Below are positions 18,257 to 26,590 of a stretch of DNA of 64,000 nucleotides, one piece after another. The stretch covers positions 62,001 through 126,000 of the forward strand of contig NZ_BMMK01000015.1 of NCBI RefSeq assembly GCF_014645795.1, read 5' to 3'. The number at the start of each line of letters is the position of its first letter. Position 1 is the first letter of the stretch. The position numbers and the translations under genes were made by a program. The notes beneath the pieces are model-generated. The model made no database searches. It saw nothing but the letters and a program-made list of their open reading frames with translations, and had not been told where the DNA came from. The stretch comes from Longimycelium tulufanense. Its GTDB lineage: Bacteria > Actinomycetota > Actinomycetes > Mycobacteriales > Pseudonocardiaceae.

Positions 18257-18637
18257 GTGGTGGGTGTCGAGAGCCAACCACGGCGGAGCTACGAAGCGGG
18301 TGAGCTGATCGAGTTCTGCATCGAGTGTCCCCGCCCGGGGGTGCGGGCCGTCGTGGTCGACGGCGAGATCGACCTCCTGACCGCACCGCTGTTGCGCGCG
18401 GTGATGGCCGAGCAGCTCAGCCACGGGTGCGAGCGGCTGGTGCTCGACCTGGACGGGGTGCAGTTCCTCGGTTCCGCCGGGCTCGCCGTGCTGGTGGCCG
18501 GGCAGTCCGACGCGGAGCGGCTGGGTTGTCAACTGTGCCTGGTCTACAACGGCCGTGCGGTGGCCCGGGCGTTGGTGGCCAGCGGACTGGACGGGCTGTT
18601 CCTGGTCTACCCCTCCATGGCCGAGGCCGCCGCGTAG
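18257..18637 (+). CDS. STAS-domain protein (anti-sigma factor antagonist type)
   Basis: A 126-aa single STAS domain: VRAVVVDGEIDLLTAPLLR, then RLVLDLDGVQFLGSAGLAVL, then LVYNGRAVARALVASGLDGL. The Ser of FLGSAG aligns with the phosphorylated Ser of SpoIIAA-type antagonists (DSSG), but the preceding Asp is Gly. Such proteins bind anti-sigma kinases and release stress sigma factors. GTG 18257 is preceded by GAGGTG 6 bases upstream; GTG 18260 is equally possible. No anti-sigma kinase lies next to it. Together with the SigF-like promoter nearby it suggests a stress link (inference). Confidence 0.8.
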   Translation: MVGVESQPRRSYEAGELIEFCIECPRPGVRAVVVDGEIDLLTAPLLRAVMAEQLSHGCERLVLDLDGVQFLGSAGLAVLVAGQSDAERLGCQLCLVYNGRAVARALVASGLDGLFLVYPSMAEAAA

Positions 18638-18669
18638 CCCGCAGCGGGGGCGAACCGCCTCGCGCGGGG

Positions 18670-19512
18670 TCAGCGGCGACGCGATCCATAGTCGTCGAAG
18701 GGATCGTCGCGCTCCCGGACGGCCTGCCGGAAACCGACCGCGGTCGCCCTGGCGACGAAGTCACGCCCTTCCTGGGTGTGGCGGGCGACGCCGTCGAGGA
18801 ACGTGCCCAGGACCCGGCTGGAGGACAGTCCCATGTTCTCCGCGGTCTGGTTGCACAACAGCTTGAGCATGCGTAGCTGGTTCCCCGGCAACATCGCCAT
18901 CCGACGGGCCAACCCGGTGGCGTGGTCGAGGAGGTTCTCGTCGGGGACGCACTCGGCGACGAGCCCGATGTCGGCGGCAGTACGGGCCGGGATCTCATCG
19001 CCGGTGAGCAGGTAGCGCTTGGCTTTCTCGAAACCGAGGCGGTAGACCCACATCGCGGTGGTGGGTGTGCCCCAGACCCGGGCCGGCGGATAGCCGAAGA
19101 CGGCACTCTCCCCGGCGACGATGATGTCCGAGCACAGCACCATGTCGGTTCCACCGGCGATGCACCAGCCGTGCACGGCCGCAATGGTGGGCTTGGCGGC
19201 GTACCAGAGCTTCAGATAGGTGTTCACGAAGGTCGACATGACCTGCATGTCGAGTTCGGAGTCCCAGACGCGGTCCATTGTGGACTCCGTGGCCTGCAAC
19301 TCGGTGGACCAGTCCAGCCCGTATCCGGCGCAGAAGGCCGGACCCTCGGCGCGGAGCAGGATGACGCGGACCTCCGGGTCGGCGTCGGCCTCGTCGATGG
19401 CGGTGCCCAGCGCGTCCCGGAGCTCGAGCGTGATGGTGTTGTAGTGCTCGGGGCGGCAGAGGATGATCGAGCGGACGCCCGCCTCGGTTTCGGAGCGCAG
19501 GGGAACGGACAT
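18670..19512 (-). CDS. Enoyl-CoA hydratase/isomerase (crotonase) family protein
   Basis: A 280-aa crotonase. The oxyanion-hole motifs are PAFCAGYGLDW and HGWCIAGGTDMVLCSD. ATG 19512 (MSVPLRSETE) is chosen; the open frame runs further upstream but overlaps the dehydrogenase gene. It lies 16 bases after the acyl-CoA dehydrogenase stop and is therefore co-transcribed. The insertion LQATESTMDRVWDSEL between the motifs is longer than in FadB-type hydratases, as in several actinobacterial paralogues of unknown acyl-CoA substrate. Confidence 0.85.
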   Translation of the reverse strand: MSVPLRSETEAGVRSIILCRPEHYNTITLELRDALGTAIDEADADPEVRVILLRAEGPAFCAGYGLDWSTELQATESTMDRVWDSELDMQVMSTFVNTYLKLWYAAKPTIAAVHGWCIAGGTDMVLCSDIIVAGESAVFGYPPARVWGTPTTAMWVYRLGFEKAKRYLLTGDEIPARTAADIGLVAECVPDENLLDHATGLARRMAMLPGNQLRMLKLLCNQTAENMGLSSSRVLGTFLDGVARHTQEGRDFVARATAVGFRQAVRERDDPFDDYGSRRR

Positions 19513-19528
19513 CGCCGGGTTCCTTCCG

Positions 19529-21160
19529 TCAGGCCGGCTCCGGTCGAGCACGGTCCACAATGGACTTGGTGTCCGCGGTGGGTGGGAGGGTGCCGAAGGC
19601 CAGTCCGTGGTCGCCGGTGAGGCGGGAGGCACAGAAGGCGTCCGCGACAGCCGGGTGGCCGTGCCGAGCCAACAGGGCGCCCTGCAGCACCAGGGCCATG
19701 AGCTCGACCAGGCGGCGGGTGCGGCTTTCGACGTGCTCGAGATCGGTGAGCTCGGCGCGGAGCCGGCCGATGGCCGCGTCGAGCCGGTGGTCGGCGCCGG
19801 CGGCCAAGTCGATCTCGGCCAGGAACGCCTCGGCGGTGTCCGGGCGGGTGGCCATGGCGCGCAGGACGTCGAGGGCGGCGACGTTGCCGGAGCCCTCCCA
19901 GATGGAGACCAGCGGCGCCTCCCGGTACAGCCGGGGCATGCCGGACTCCTCGACGTAACCGTTGCCGCCCAGGCATTCCAGGGCTTCGGCGGCGTGCGCC
20001 GGTGCGCGCTTGCACACCCAGTACTTGCCGACCGCCAGGGCGAGCCGGCGGAAGGTCTCCTCGGCCTCCTCGCCGCGGGCCGCGCGGTCGGTGGCGCCAG
20101 CCAGGCGCAGGGCCAGCACGGTGGCGGCCTCCGACTCGACGGCGAGGTCGGTGAGGACGTTGGCCATCAGGGGCTGGTCGATCAGGTGGCGGCCGAAGGC
20201 CCGGCGGTGGGTGGCGTGGTGGACGGCCTGAACGAGGCCCCAACGCATGCCGGCGGCGGCGCCGAGGATGCAGTCCAGGCGGGTCATGTTGACCATGTCG
20301 ATGATGGTGCGCACGCCGCGGCCCGGCTCTCCGACGAGCCAGCCGAGTGCCTGGTCGTACTCGATCTCGGCGGAGGCGTTGGAGCGGTTGCCCAGCTTGT
20401 CCTTGAGGCGTTGCAGGTGGATGCGGTTGCGCGTGCCGTCGGGCAGGACGCGGGGGAGCAGGAAGCAGGTGAGCCCTTCGGGGCCCTGGGCCAGCGTGAG
20501 GAAGACGTCGGACATCGGCGCTGAGGTGAACCACTTGTGCCCGGTGAGCAGGTGGGCGCCGTCATCGGTGGGGGTGGCGGTGGTGGTGTTGGCACGAACG
20601 TCGGAGCCGCCCTGCTTCTCGGTCATGGACATGCCTGCGATGAGGCCGCGCTTGGTGGTGGGTTCGCGCAGGCCGAAGTCGTAATGGGGGGCGGCGAGCA
20701 GCGGTTCGAGCCGAGCGGCGAGGTCAGGGGTGTGCCGGAGTGCGGGCACCGCGGCGTAGGTCATGGAGATCGGGCAGATGTGGCCGGGCTCGACCTGGCT
20801 CCAGACCAGAACCTTGGCGGCGCGGGCCACGTGCGCACCGGCCCGGGTGTCGCGCCAGGGCGCGGCGTGCAGCCCGTGGGCGACGGCGGTGGTCATCAGC
20901 TCGTGCCAGGCGTGGTGGAACTCGACCTCGTCGATGCGGTGGCCGTAGCGGTCGTGGGTGCGCAGGACGGGCGGGTAGGCGTTGGCCAGGCGCCCGAGGT
21001 CCTGGACCTGCTCGGTGCCGGCGAGGCGGCCGAGGGTGTGCAGCTCCTCGGAGGCCCAGCCGGCGCCCTCGCGGTGCAGCGACTCTCCGAGCGCGGGGTC
21101 GGCGGCGACGTCGTGACCGGTGAGCGGGGGAACCTGGTTGGTGACCTCATGGGTGGGCAT
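19529..21160 (-). CDS. AidB-like acyl-CoA dehydrogenase
   Basis: A 543-aa FAD-dependent acyl-CoA dehydrogenase of the AidB/isovaleryl-CoA subgroup. Diagnostic motifs are SMTEKQGGSDVRAN, TGHKWFTSAPMSD, ATHRRAFGRHLIDQP, ECLGGNGYVEESGMPRLYRE and SIWEGSGN. The length matches AidB (about 540 aa) rather than ordinary short-chain dehydrogenases (about 380). AidB is linked to alkylation damage; many actinobacterial homologues act in branched or fatty acyl-CoA oxidation. ATG 21160 overlaps the end of the tetR gene by 14 bases, so regulator, dehydrogenase and crotonase form one transcript. Confidence 0.88.
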   Translation of the reverse strand: MPTHEVTNQVPPLTGHDVAADPALGESLHREGAGWASEELHTLGRLAGTEQVQDLGRLANAYPPVLRTHDRYGHRIDEVEFHHAWHELMTTAVAHGLHAAPWRDTRAGAHVARAAKVLVWSQVEPGHICPISMTYAAVPALRHTPDLAARLEPLLAAPHYDFGLREPTTKRGLIAGMSMTEKQGGSDVRANTTTATPTDDGAHLLTGHKWFTSAPMSDVFLTLAQGPEGLTCFLLPRVLPDGTRNRIHLQRLKDKLGNRSNASAEIEYDQALGWLVGEPGRGVRTIIDMVNMTRLDCILGAAAGMRWGLVQAVHHATHRRAFGRHLIDQPLMANVLTDLAVESEAATVLALRLAGATDRAARGEEAEETFRRLALAVGKYWVCKRAPAHAAEALECLGGNGYVEESGMPRLYREAPLVSIWEGSGNVAALDVLRAMATRPDTAEAFLAEIDLAAGADHRLDAAIGRLRAELTDLEHVESRTRRLVELMALVLQGALLARHGHPAVADAFCASRLTGDHGLAFGTLPPTADTKSIVDRARPEPA

Positions 21161-21758
21161 CGGGAACTCCCAGGGCGCGGAGCGAGAAGGTGACCAGAGC
21201 GGGGAGGGTGTCGACGTCGGGGGTGCCGGCGGCCAGCGGGCCGACGAGGGCCTCGCCGATGGCGCCCACCAGCGCGGCGGCGGTGAGTCGGGCGTTCTGT
21301 GGGGGCAGGTGGCCAGTACGGACGCCCTCGGCCACGGCGGTGGCGATGACGTCGCGGAATGCCTCACGGAAGGCGAGGCGCTCGGTGTCCACCGCCGGGT
21401 CGACCGGCTCGGCGAGCAGGGCGTAGGCGAGGCGGGGGGCCTTCAGCGCGCGGCCGGCGAAGGTCTCGACCACGGCGGTGATGCGTTCGGTGAGGGTGCC
21501 GGTGGGGCGGCGGGCGGCCTCGGCCACGGCGGCGACCTCGCGCGTGACGACGCTGCGGAAGACCTCGGCCAGCAGGTCGGCCTTGGCGGGGAAGTGGCGG
21601 TAGACGGTGCCGGTGGCGACCCCGGCGCGGCGGGCGACTGCGGCGACGATGCAGCCGGCGTAGCCGTGCTCGGCGATCTGGGCGGTGGCTGCGGCGAGGA
21701 TCCCGGCACGGAGCGCGTCGAGCCGGGCCTGCACGGCGGGGGTGCGGCGATAGGGCAC
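21147..21758 (-). CDS. TetR-family transcriptional repressor
   Basis: A 203-aa regulator. The N-terminal HTH is LAAATAQIAEHGYAGCIVAA followed by ARRAGVATGTVYRHFPAKAD, the classic TetR recognition helix. GTG 21758 (VPYRRTPAVQ) is preferred: it gives a standard N-terminus and starts just downstream of a palindrome. It overlaps the acyl-CoA dehydrogenase start by 14 bases and is divergent from a crotonase. It probably represses both directions and responds to an acyl-CoA or fatty acid (inference). Confidence 0.88.
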   Translation of the reverse strand: MPYRRTPAVQARLDALRAGILAAATAQIAEHGYAGCIVAAVARRAGVATGTVYRHFPAKADLLAEVFRSVVTREVAAVAEAARRPTGTLTERITAVVETFAGRALKAPRLAYALLAEPVDPAVDTERLAFREAFRDVIATAVAEGVRTGHLPPQNARLTAAALVGAIGEALVGPLAAGTPDVDTLPALVTFSLRALGVPDAHP

Positions 21759-21766
21759 GCAAGCAA

Positions 21767-21780
21767 TGAACCACGGTTCA
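21767..21780. promoter_or_regulatory. 14-bp perfect palindrome TGAACCACGGTTCA, candidate TetR operator
   Basis: TGAACC and GGTTCA are exact inverted arms around AC. The site lies 9 bases upstream of the tetR start (21758) and 134 bases before the divergent crotonase (21915). Size and position fit an autoregulatory TetR operator. Confidence 0.65.
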
Positions 21781-21914
21781 CCACTTGTGGCAAGAGGTCG
21801 CCGCTGGGCCGGACGGTGGAGCCGGGAGTTCTTGCCGTGCACCCCACGAACGTGTTACTCGTCGTCACACCGGGCGCCCGCGTGCCGATCCGCCCGGTCC
21901 GGGAGGCGAGAGCC

Positions 21915-22682
21915 ATGGCGGTACGCAGCGAACGCAACGGCCCGGTCACCACGGTGGTGTTGTCCCGGCCCGAGACCCGCAACGCGGTGGACGGGCCGAC
22001 CGCCGAGCAGTTGGCCGAGGCCCTCCGTGCCTTCGACGCCGACCCCGACGCCGCGGTGGCGGTGCTGTGGGGTGAGGGCGGCACGTTCTGCTCGGGCGCG
22101 GACCTCAAGGCGATCGGGACCGAACGGGGCAACCGGGTCGCCGAGGACGGCGACGGGCCGATGGGCCCGACCCGGCTGCGGCTGGGCAAGCCGGTCATCG
22201 CCGCCATTTCCGGCTACGCCGTGGCCGGCGGGCTGGAACTGGCGTTGTGGTGCGACCTGCGGGTAGCCGAGGAAGACGCCGTGCTGGGTGTGTTCTGCCG
22301 GCGTTGGGGGGTCCCGCTGATCGACGGCGGGACCGTGCGGCTGCCGCGGTTGATCGGCTCGAGCCGGGCGATGGACCTGGTGCTGACCGGGCGCGGAGTC
22401 CCGGCGTCGGAGGCATTGGAGATGGGGTTGGTCAACCGCGTCGTCCCCACCGGCCGGGCACGGGCCGAGGCCGAGGAACTGGCCACCCGGATCGCGGCGT
22501 TCCCGCAGACGTGCCTGCGGCACGACCGGCTCTCCCTGCTGGAGCAGGAGGGAATGACCGAGCCGGCGGCACTGGCCAACGAGCTGCGACACGGCCTGAC
22601 GTCCCTGGCGACCGACGCGCTTCCCGGCGCCGCCCGGTTCGCCGGGGGCGCCGGCCGGCACGGCGACTTCTCGCTCGGGTAG
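21915..22682 (+). CDS. Enoyl-CoA hydratase/isomerase (crotonase) family protein
   Basis: A 255-aa crotonase starting MAVRSERNGPVTTVVLSRPE. The oxyanion-hole motifs are GTFCSGADLKAI and SGYAVAGGLELALWCDL. The segment VFCRRWGVPLIDGGTVRLPRLIG resembles the echA-type hydratases frequent in mycobacteria. ATG 21915 has the ribosome binding site GGGAGG 9 bases upstream. It is divergent from the tetR-dehydrogenase-crotonase transcript and probably shares the palindromic operator. The substrate is unknown. Confidence 0.86.
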   Translation: MAVRSERNGPVTTVVLSRPETRNAVDGPTAEQLAEALRAFDADPDAAVAVLWGEGGTFCSGADLKAIGTERGNRVAEDGDGPMGPTRLRLGKPVIAAISGYAVAGGLELALWCDLRVAEEDAVLGVFCRRWGVPLIDGGTVRLPRLIGSSRAMDLVLTGRGVPASEALEMGLVNRVVPTGRARAEAEELATRIAAFPQTCLRHDRLSLLEQEGMTEPAALANELRHGLTSLATDALPGAARFAGGAGRHGDFSLG

Positions 22683-23108
22683 GGCGTTTCCTGCGCACCG
22701 AACCGGTACCCCGGCATCGGGTCCGCATTCGCCCGAGCGTTACAACCCTGGTTTTGGCGGACCTGTCACCCGGTCACACTGCGTCTTGGTCTTACTCATG
22801 GCATGGGCTGTGCGACGCGGGTCGTTCGGCGGTTCGTTTCGCTCCTTTCCTTCCCGGCCGCCCAGTTCGCACGAAATCGGTATGTCGGCCACCACTCGAC
22901 TGCTACGCTTTCGTGACTCGGATCACCCTTGCTCCTGTTGTACGAAGCCGGAAGATGCACGCAGACGTCAAGACCGCGTCAACAACCAGGTGCTTCGGTG
23001 TCAACCTTCCGTGGCCCACCCTGTGCAACCGGGCTCCTCGTGCCGATGCTGGGGTATCCGGCGTCGCCGGCGAAGTACCGATGAGCCTCCCAGGAAGCAG
23101 TTCCGTCG
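22683..23108. other. Intergenic stretch without recognised gene
   Basis: A 426-base spacer. No reading frame with consistent coding bias, no tRNA and no clear terminator was found. It could hold the promoter and leader of the small membrane-protein gene that follows. Confidence 0.4.
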
Positions 23109-23231
23109 ATGAGTGACATGGTCACAGCCCTCGTGCTGATCGGGCTGTTCGTGGTCCTGGCCTTGACCCTGCGGGCCGTGGGGCGATGGGCCTGCCGGAC
23201 CACCCGGTCCCGCAGCACGACCACCCCGTAA
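23109..23231 (+). CDS. Possible 40-aa single-pass membrane protein
   Basis: ATG 23109 opens a 40-codon frame: MSDMVTALVLIGLFVVLALT, then LRAVGRWACRTTRSRSTTTP. It contains one strong transmembrane helix and a basic tail (positive-inside orientation). Third positions are nearly all G or C. A purine-rich AGGAAG lies about 12 bases upstream, a little far. It has no recognised family; it is either a genuine small membrane protein or a chance frame. Confidence 0.4.
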   Translation: MSDMVTALVLIGLFVVLALTLRAVGRWACRTTRSRSTTTP

Positions 23232-23286
23232 CAGCACCCCCCGTTCGACGGTCAGCCACACGGCACCCCGACTGCCGTCGTGGGAC

Positions 23287-24183
23287 TCACAACTCGGCCA
23301 GACACCGGGCCAGGTAGGGCTCGAGCAAGGCCAGCTCCGCGACGGTCAGCCCGTCGTCGGGCAGCAGATCCACCACGGTGCGCACATCCCAGTACGCCTG
23401 GCAGCCCAGGTCGACCTCCGACACCCGCGCGTAGTGCGTCAGGAACTGGTCGGCGTGCCGCTCCCCGCGGTCCAACACGAGGTTCCACCGCATGTGGCCG
23501 AGGTCGACCCCGGCCACGCCGCGGGAGGCGGTCGTCCAGTCGACCACGCCGGTCAACCGTGCGCCCTGCCACAACGTGTTGTCCGGGTGGAAGTCCCGGT
23601 GCACGAACGCCTCCTGCCCCGCCGGTGCCGTACCGGCCAGGGCGGTGAAGGCCCGCTCCCACAGCCAGGCCCGACTGCTGCGGGCCGGCGGGCAGGGGTG
23701 GTGCAGATCATTGTACGGGCGGTAGTCCGGAATCCCCGGCCAGGGCCGGGTGATCCGATGGATCGCGGCCGCGGCGAGGGCCAGCCGCGGGAGGAACTCC
23801 GGCGAGCACGCCGTCCTGCCGTCAGGGGATGACCCCGGTAGGCGCGTCATCAGCAACGCCGGCGCGTCCCCGTGCTCGCCGGTCGGGTCCGCGGCAATGA
23901 CCCGCGGTGCCGGCACATCGGCCCGCTCCAGCAGGGCCAGCGCCGCCACCTCCCGCTCCACGGTGAAGTCCGGGTCCGCCACCCACCAGCCCGGGCGCAC
24001 CCAACGCCGTAACACCACCTGGTAGGGCACCGGCCCGTCGACCAGGAGGGCATGGTTGGCGTGCGAGTTCCCGCCCGGGAGGAACTCGCTGGCCAGAATT
24101 CGCGCCCCACCGAGACTCCGACACACCCACGACACCGTCTCCGTCGACGGCAAGGTCCGCAGCGTGCGCACGTGATCGGGCAT
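23287..24183 (-). CDS. Aminoglycoside phosphotransferase (APH)-family kinase
   Basis: A 298-aa kinase-like protein. The catalytic loop is VHRDFHPDNTLW and the metal-binding segment is GVVDWTTASRGVAGVDLGHMRWNL; the N-lobe segment VPYQVVLRRWV carries the likely ATP-contacting residues. The family phosphorylates aminoglycosides, homoserine, choline or other small alcohols; the substrate here is not predictable. ATG 24183 follows GGAAG by 3 bases; GTG 24222 is an alternative. It is convergent with the small membrane-protein gene; a weak 6-bp stem (CGACGG 23246, CCGTCG 23275) lies between. Confidence 0.83.
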   Translation of the reverse strand: MPDHVRTLRTLPSTETVSWVCRSLGGARILASEFLPGGNSHANHALLVDGPVPYQVVLRRWVRPGWWVADPDFTVEREVAALALLERADVPAPRVIAADPTGEHGDAPALLMTRLPGSSPDGRTACSPEFLPRLALAAAAIHRITRPWPGIPDYRPYNDLHHPCPPARSSRAWLWERAFTALAGTAPAGQEAFVHRDFHPDNTLWQGARLTGVVDWTTASRGVAGVDLGHMRWNLVLDRGERHADQFLTHYARVSEVDLGCQAYWDVRTVVDLLPDDGLTVAELALLEPYLARCLAEL

Positions 24184-24536
24184 GACTTCCAACGCCTTTC
24201 CACCGGTTTGGACTGATGCCACGGAAGGGAAAGGCGGCAGGGCGGCGCACGACCGTGCGCGGATAACGGGAAAGTCGCGGAGAAGTACAGCTAGCGCATG
24301 GACCCGACCGTACCCGGCGGATGGCCAGTGATCAACGCAAATATGCTCCGCCGCCGGCCGGGCGCGGCGTCACCGCGACCGCCGGGGACCGATCCCGGGC
24401 CGCAACCACTGAACCGAATCCGCCCCTGTTCCGTAGACCAAAACGTGACCTGCTGTGGGCGCGGTGCACCGGAAGCGATGCACCGGCGACAACCCGCGGG
24501 GTCGGATTCGTGACGTCGCGTCGAGGAGGCAGCCGG
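24184..24536. other. Divergent promoter region between APH kinase and protease genes
   Basis: A 353-base spacer. A reading frame continues upstream of the protease start, but it lacks a ribosome binding site and signal-peptide character. No operator-like dyad stood out. Promoters for both flanking genes are expected here. Confidence 0.4.
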
Positions 24537-25784
24537 GTGGGTCGACACCGGTACAACCGCAAGGCCGTCGTGCCCCTAGCGGGCACGCTCGCCATGCTCA
24601 CCGGGATCGCGGTGGCGGTCGCGGTGCCGCAATGGGGCAACGCCGAGCCCGCGCCGGTGGCCAGCGGGTCCAGCCACCAGCCCAGCAACGCCGCGAGCCG
24701 GCACCGGGCCCAGGTCCCGGCCGAGATGCTCTCCGCCCTGCAGCGCGATCTCGGCCTGACCTCCGAGCGCGCCCGTCAGCGGCTGGACGAGGAGGACCGG
24801 GCCGGTGCCACCGTCTCCACGCTGCGCGGCACGCTCGGGGACGCCTACGCCGGGGCATGGTTCGACGCCGGCCGCAAGCGCCCGGTCGTGGCGATCACCA
24901 AGGCGGACCTCGCCGGGAAGGTGCGCTCGGCCGGCGCCGAGCCGAAGGTCGTCCAGCACACCATGGCGAGCCTGAACACCGCCAAGACCAAGATCGACCA
25001 GTGGGGACCCGCCGAGGCGCCGTCCGCGGTCACCGGTTGGTACGTCCAGCCCCGCACCAACAGCGTCGTCGTGGAGGTCAACCGCGCCCGCAAGGACCAG
25101 GCCACCCAACGGTTCCTGGCCAAGGCACGGGCCAGCGGCACCACCGTCCGCATCGTGGAGACCGATCACGCACCGCGTCCGCTGTCCGACGTCGTCGGCG
25201 GTAATCCCTTCACCTTCGGCGCGGCCGGCGGCCAGGGGGGCCGCTGCTCCATCGGGTTCGCCGCCACCGGCCGCAACGGGCAACGGCACTTCCTCACCGC
25301 CGGCCACTGCACCGAGACCGGCGGCCCGGCCATCGGCGCTGACGGCCAGGAGATCGGGCGGATCAGCCGCAGCGTCTTCAACCGGCTCGGGGACTTCGGA
25401 CTGGTCGACGTCACCAACAGGTCCTCCCGGCTGATGCCGGGCGTCAACCACTACGACGGGCGAGCGATCGCCGTTCGCGGCGCACAGGTTGCGCCGGTCG
25501 GGTCCTCGGTGTGCCGGTCGGGCTCCACCACCGGTTTCTTCTGCGGCGAGATCCAGGCGTTCAACCAGACCGTCAACTACGGCAACGGCAAGGTCGTCAG
25601 CGGGCTGACCCGCACCAGCGTGTGCGCGGAGCCGGGCGACTCCGGCGGTTCCTTCATCAGCGGAAACCAGGCCCAGGGCATGACTTCCGGCGGCGACGGG
25701 GACTGCAAGCGCGGCGGTACCACGTTCTTCCAGCCCGTCGGCAAGGCGTTGCAGACGTTCGGGCTCACCCTGGCCACCCAGTAA
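24537..25784 (+). CDS. Secreted S1-family serine protease with pro-domain (alpha-lytic/streptogrisin type)
   Basis: A 415-aa preproprotein. The start GTG 24537 is set by GAGGAGG at 24523-24529, 7 bases upstream. A signal peptide follows (RHRYNRKAVVPLAGTLAML, then a VAVAVP hydrophobic core, cleavage near GNAEPAPVA). The pro-domain spans roughly residues 50-215 (AEMLSALQRDLGLTSERARQ...). The mature chymotrypsin fold has the catalytic triad: His in TAGHC, Asp in LGDFGLVDV, Ser in EPGDSGGSF. Cys pairs match streptogrisins. The pro-domain normally acts as a folding catalyst and is removed autocatalytically outside the cell. A strong terminator follows 12 bases after the stop. Confidence 0.94.
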   Translation: MGRHRYNRKAVVPLAGTLAMLTGIAVAVAVPQWGNAEPAPVASGSSHQPSNAASRHRAQVPAEMLSALQRDLGLTSERARQRLDEEDRAGATVSTLRGTLGDAYAGAWFDAGRKRPVVAITKADLAGKVRSAGAEPKVVQHTMASLNTAKTKIDQWGPAEAPSAVTGWYVQPRTNSVVVEVNRARKDQATQRFLAKARASGTTVRIVETDHAPRPLSDVVGGNPFTFGAAGGQGGRCSIGFAATGRNGQRHFLTAGHCTETGGPAIGADGQEIGRISRSVFNRLGDFGLVDVTNRSSRLMPGVNHYDGRAIAVRGAQVAPVGSSVCRSGSTTGFFCGEIQAFNQTVNYGNGKVVSGLTRTSVCAEPGDSGGSFISGNQAQGMTSGGDGDCKRGGTTFFQPVGKALQTFGLTLATQ

Positions 25785-25795
25785 CGATCGCAATA

Positions 25796-25824
25796 CCCTG
25801 CGGTGACACGGAAACACCGCAGGG
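25796..25824 (+). terminator. Hairpin terminator of the protease gene
   Basis: CCCTGCGGTG (25796-25805) and CACCGCAGGG (25815-25824) form a perfect 10-bp stem with a 9-base loop, starting 12 bases after the protease stop codon. Confidence 0.8.
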
Positions 25825-26014
25825 ACACGGCAACCAGGGTGTGTCAGCAAGACCGTGAGCCGCGGGGAGCGTTCCACCCTGACGTCCCTGCGATGCCACT
25901 CCTCGGCTCCGGGCTACGACCGCGCCGCCCCGCCATGCCTTCCTACCGGGTGTGGTGGACCTGGCGGGGCGCCGGTCGTGGCGTTCTCGTTCGCCGGGAC
26001 AGCCGCACCGCCGT

Positions 26015-26413
26015 TCACAGTGGCAGGAGCCGTTCGGCGTTGTGGTGCGCGATCCGCTCCTTGTCCGGGTGCTCACCGGAAGCTGATCCAAGAAGGTGCG
26101 CGCTTGCTGCGTCGATCCGTAGAGGTGGTCGGTGGAGAACATGATCCGGTCCGCACCGACCTGAAGCAGCAGGTCGAGGAACGGAGCTGACCTTCCCGAG
26201 GGAGATGACAGGGCTGGATCGCCGGGTCGGCGCCTCCCTGAGGGAGAACGTCCACTACACCGTGTCGCACAAATGTTCGACGAGCCCGGTCAAGCCCGCC
26301 GCCACCGGATGCGCGCGAGCCGCCTCGAACTGCCCGGTGAGCTGACGCCCGGGACCGGCCAGAAACGCCGGGGTCGCGTAGTGCTCTTCGAGAGCGATCG
26401 TCCGTAGTGCCAT
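26015..26413 (-). pseudogene. Amidohydrolase (ACMSD-like) pseudogene: internal deletion and frameshift
   Basis: The N-terminal piece (26413 downward) reads MALRTIALEEHYATPAFLAG, typical of the start of an amidohydrolase-2 enzyme of about 320 aa. The C-terminal piece reads GADRIMFSTDHLYGSTQQAR, then LDQLPVS, and after a frameshift GEHPDKERIAHHNAERLLPL before a stop at 26015. Only about 400 of the expected 970 bases remain, so the middle of the gene is deleted. The 230 bases between the protease terminator and this relic hold no gene that I can see. Confidence 0.8.
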
Positions 26414-26590
26414 CCCGGTTGCTCCCCCCGGCTCCCCCGAAATGTGAAGGTGCACCTCCATCATGGAGACCACCTCCAGAATCCCGCCACGGGGGAGTGG
26501 GTCCTCACCGGCAGCCACTACTCATCGCTGGCAGTGACCACCGACACGTTGAACGATCTCACCCGGTGAGGGCATGGGACTATCCGGGAC

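Noticed and set aside
21120-22682. 520-codon frame extending the plus-strand crotonase far upstream
   Set aside because: The extra 265 residues are antisense to the tetR gene and have no homology; ATG 21915 has a good ribosome binding site.
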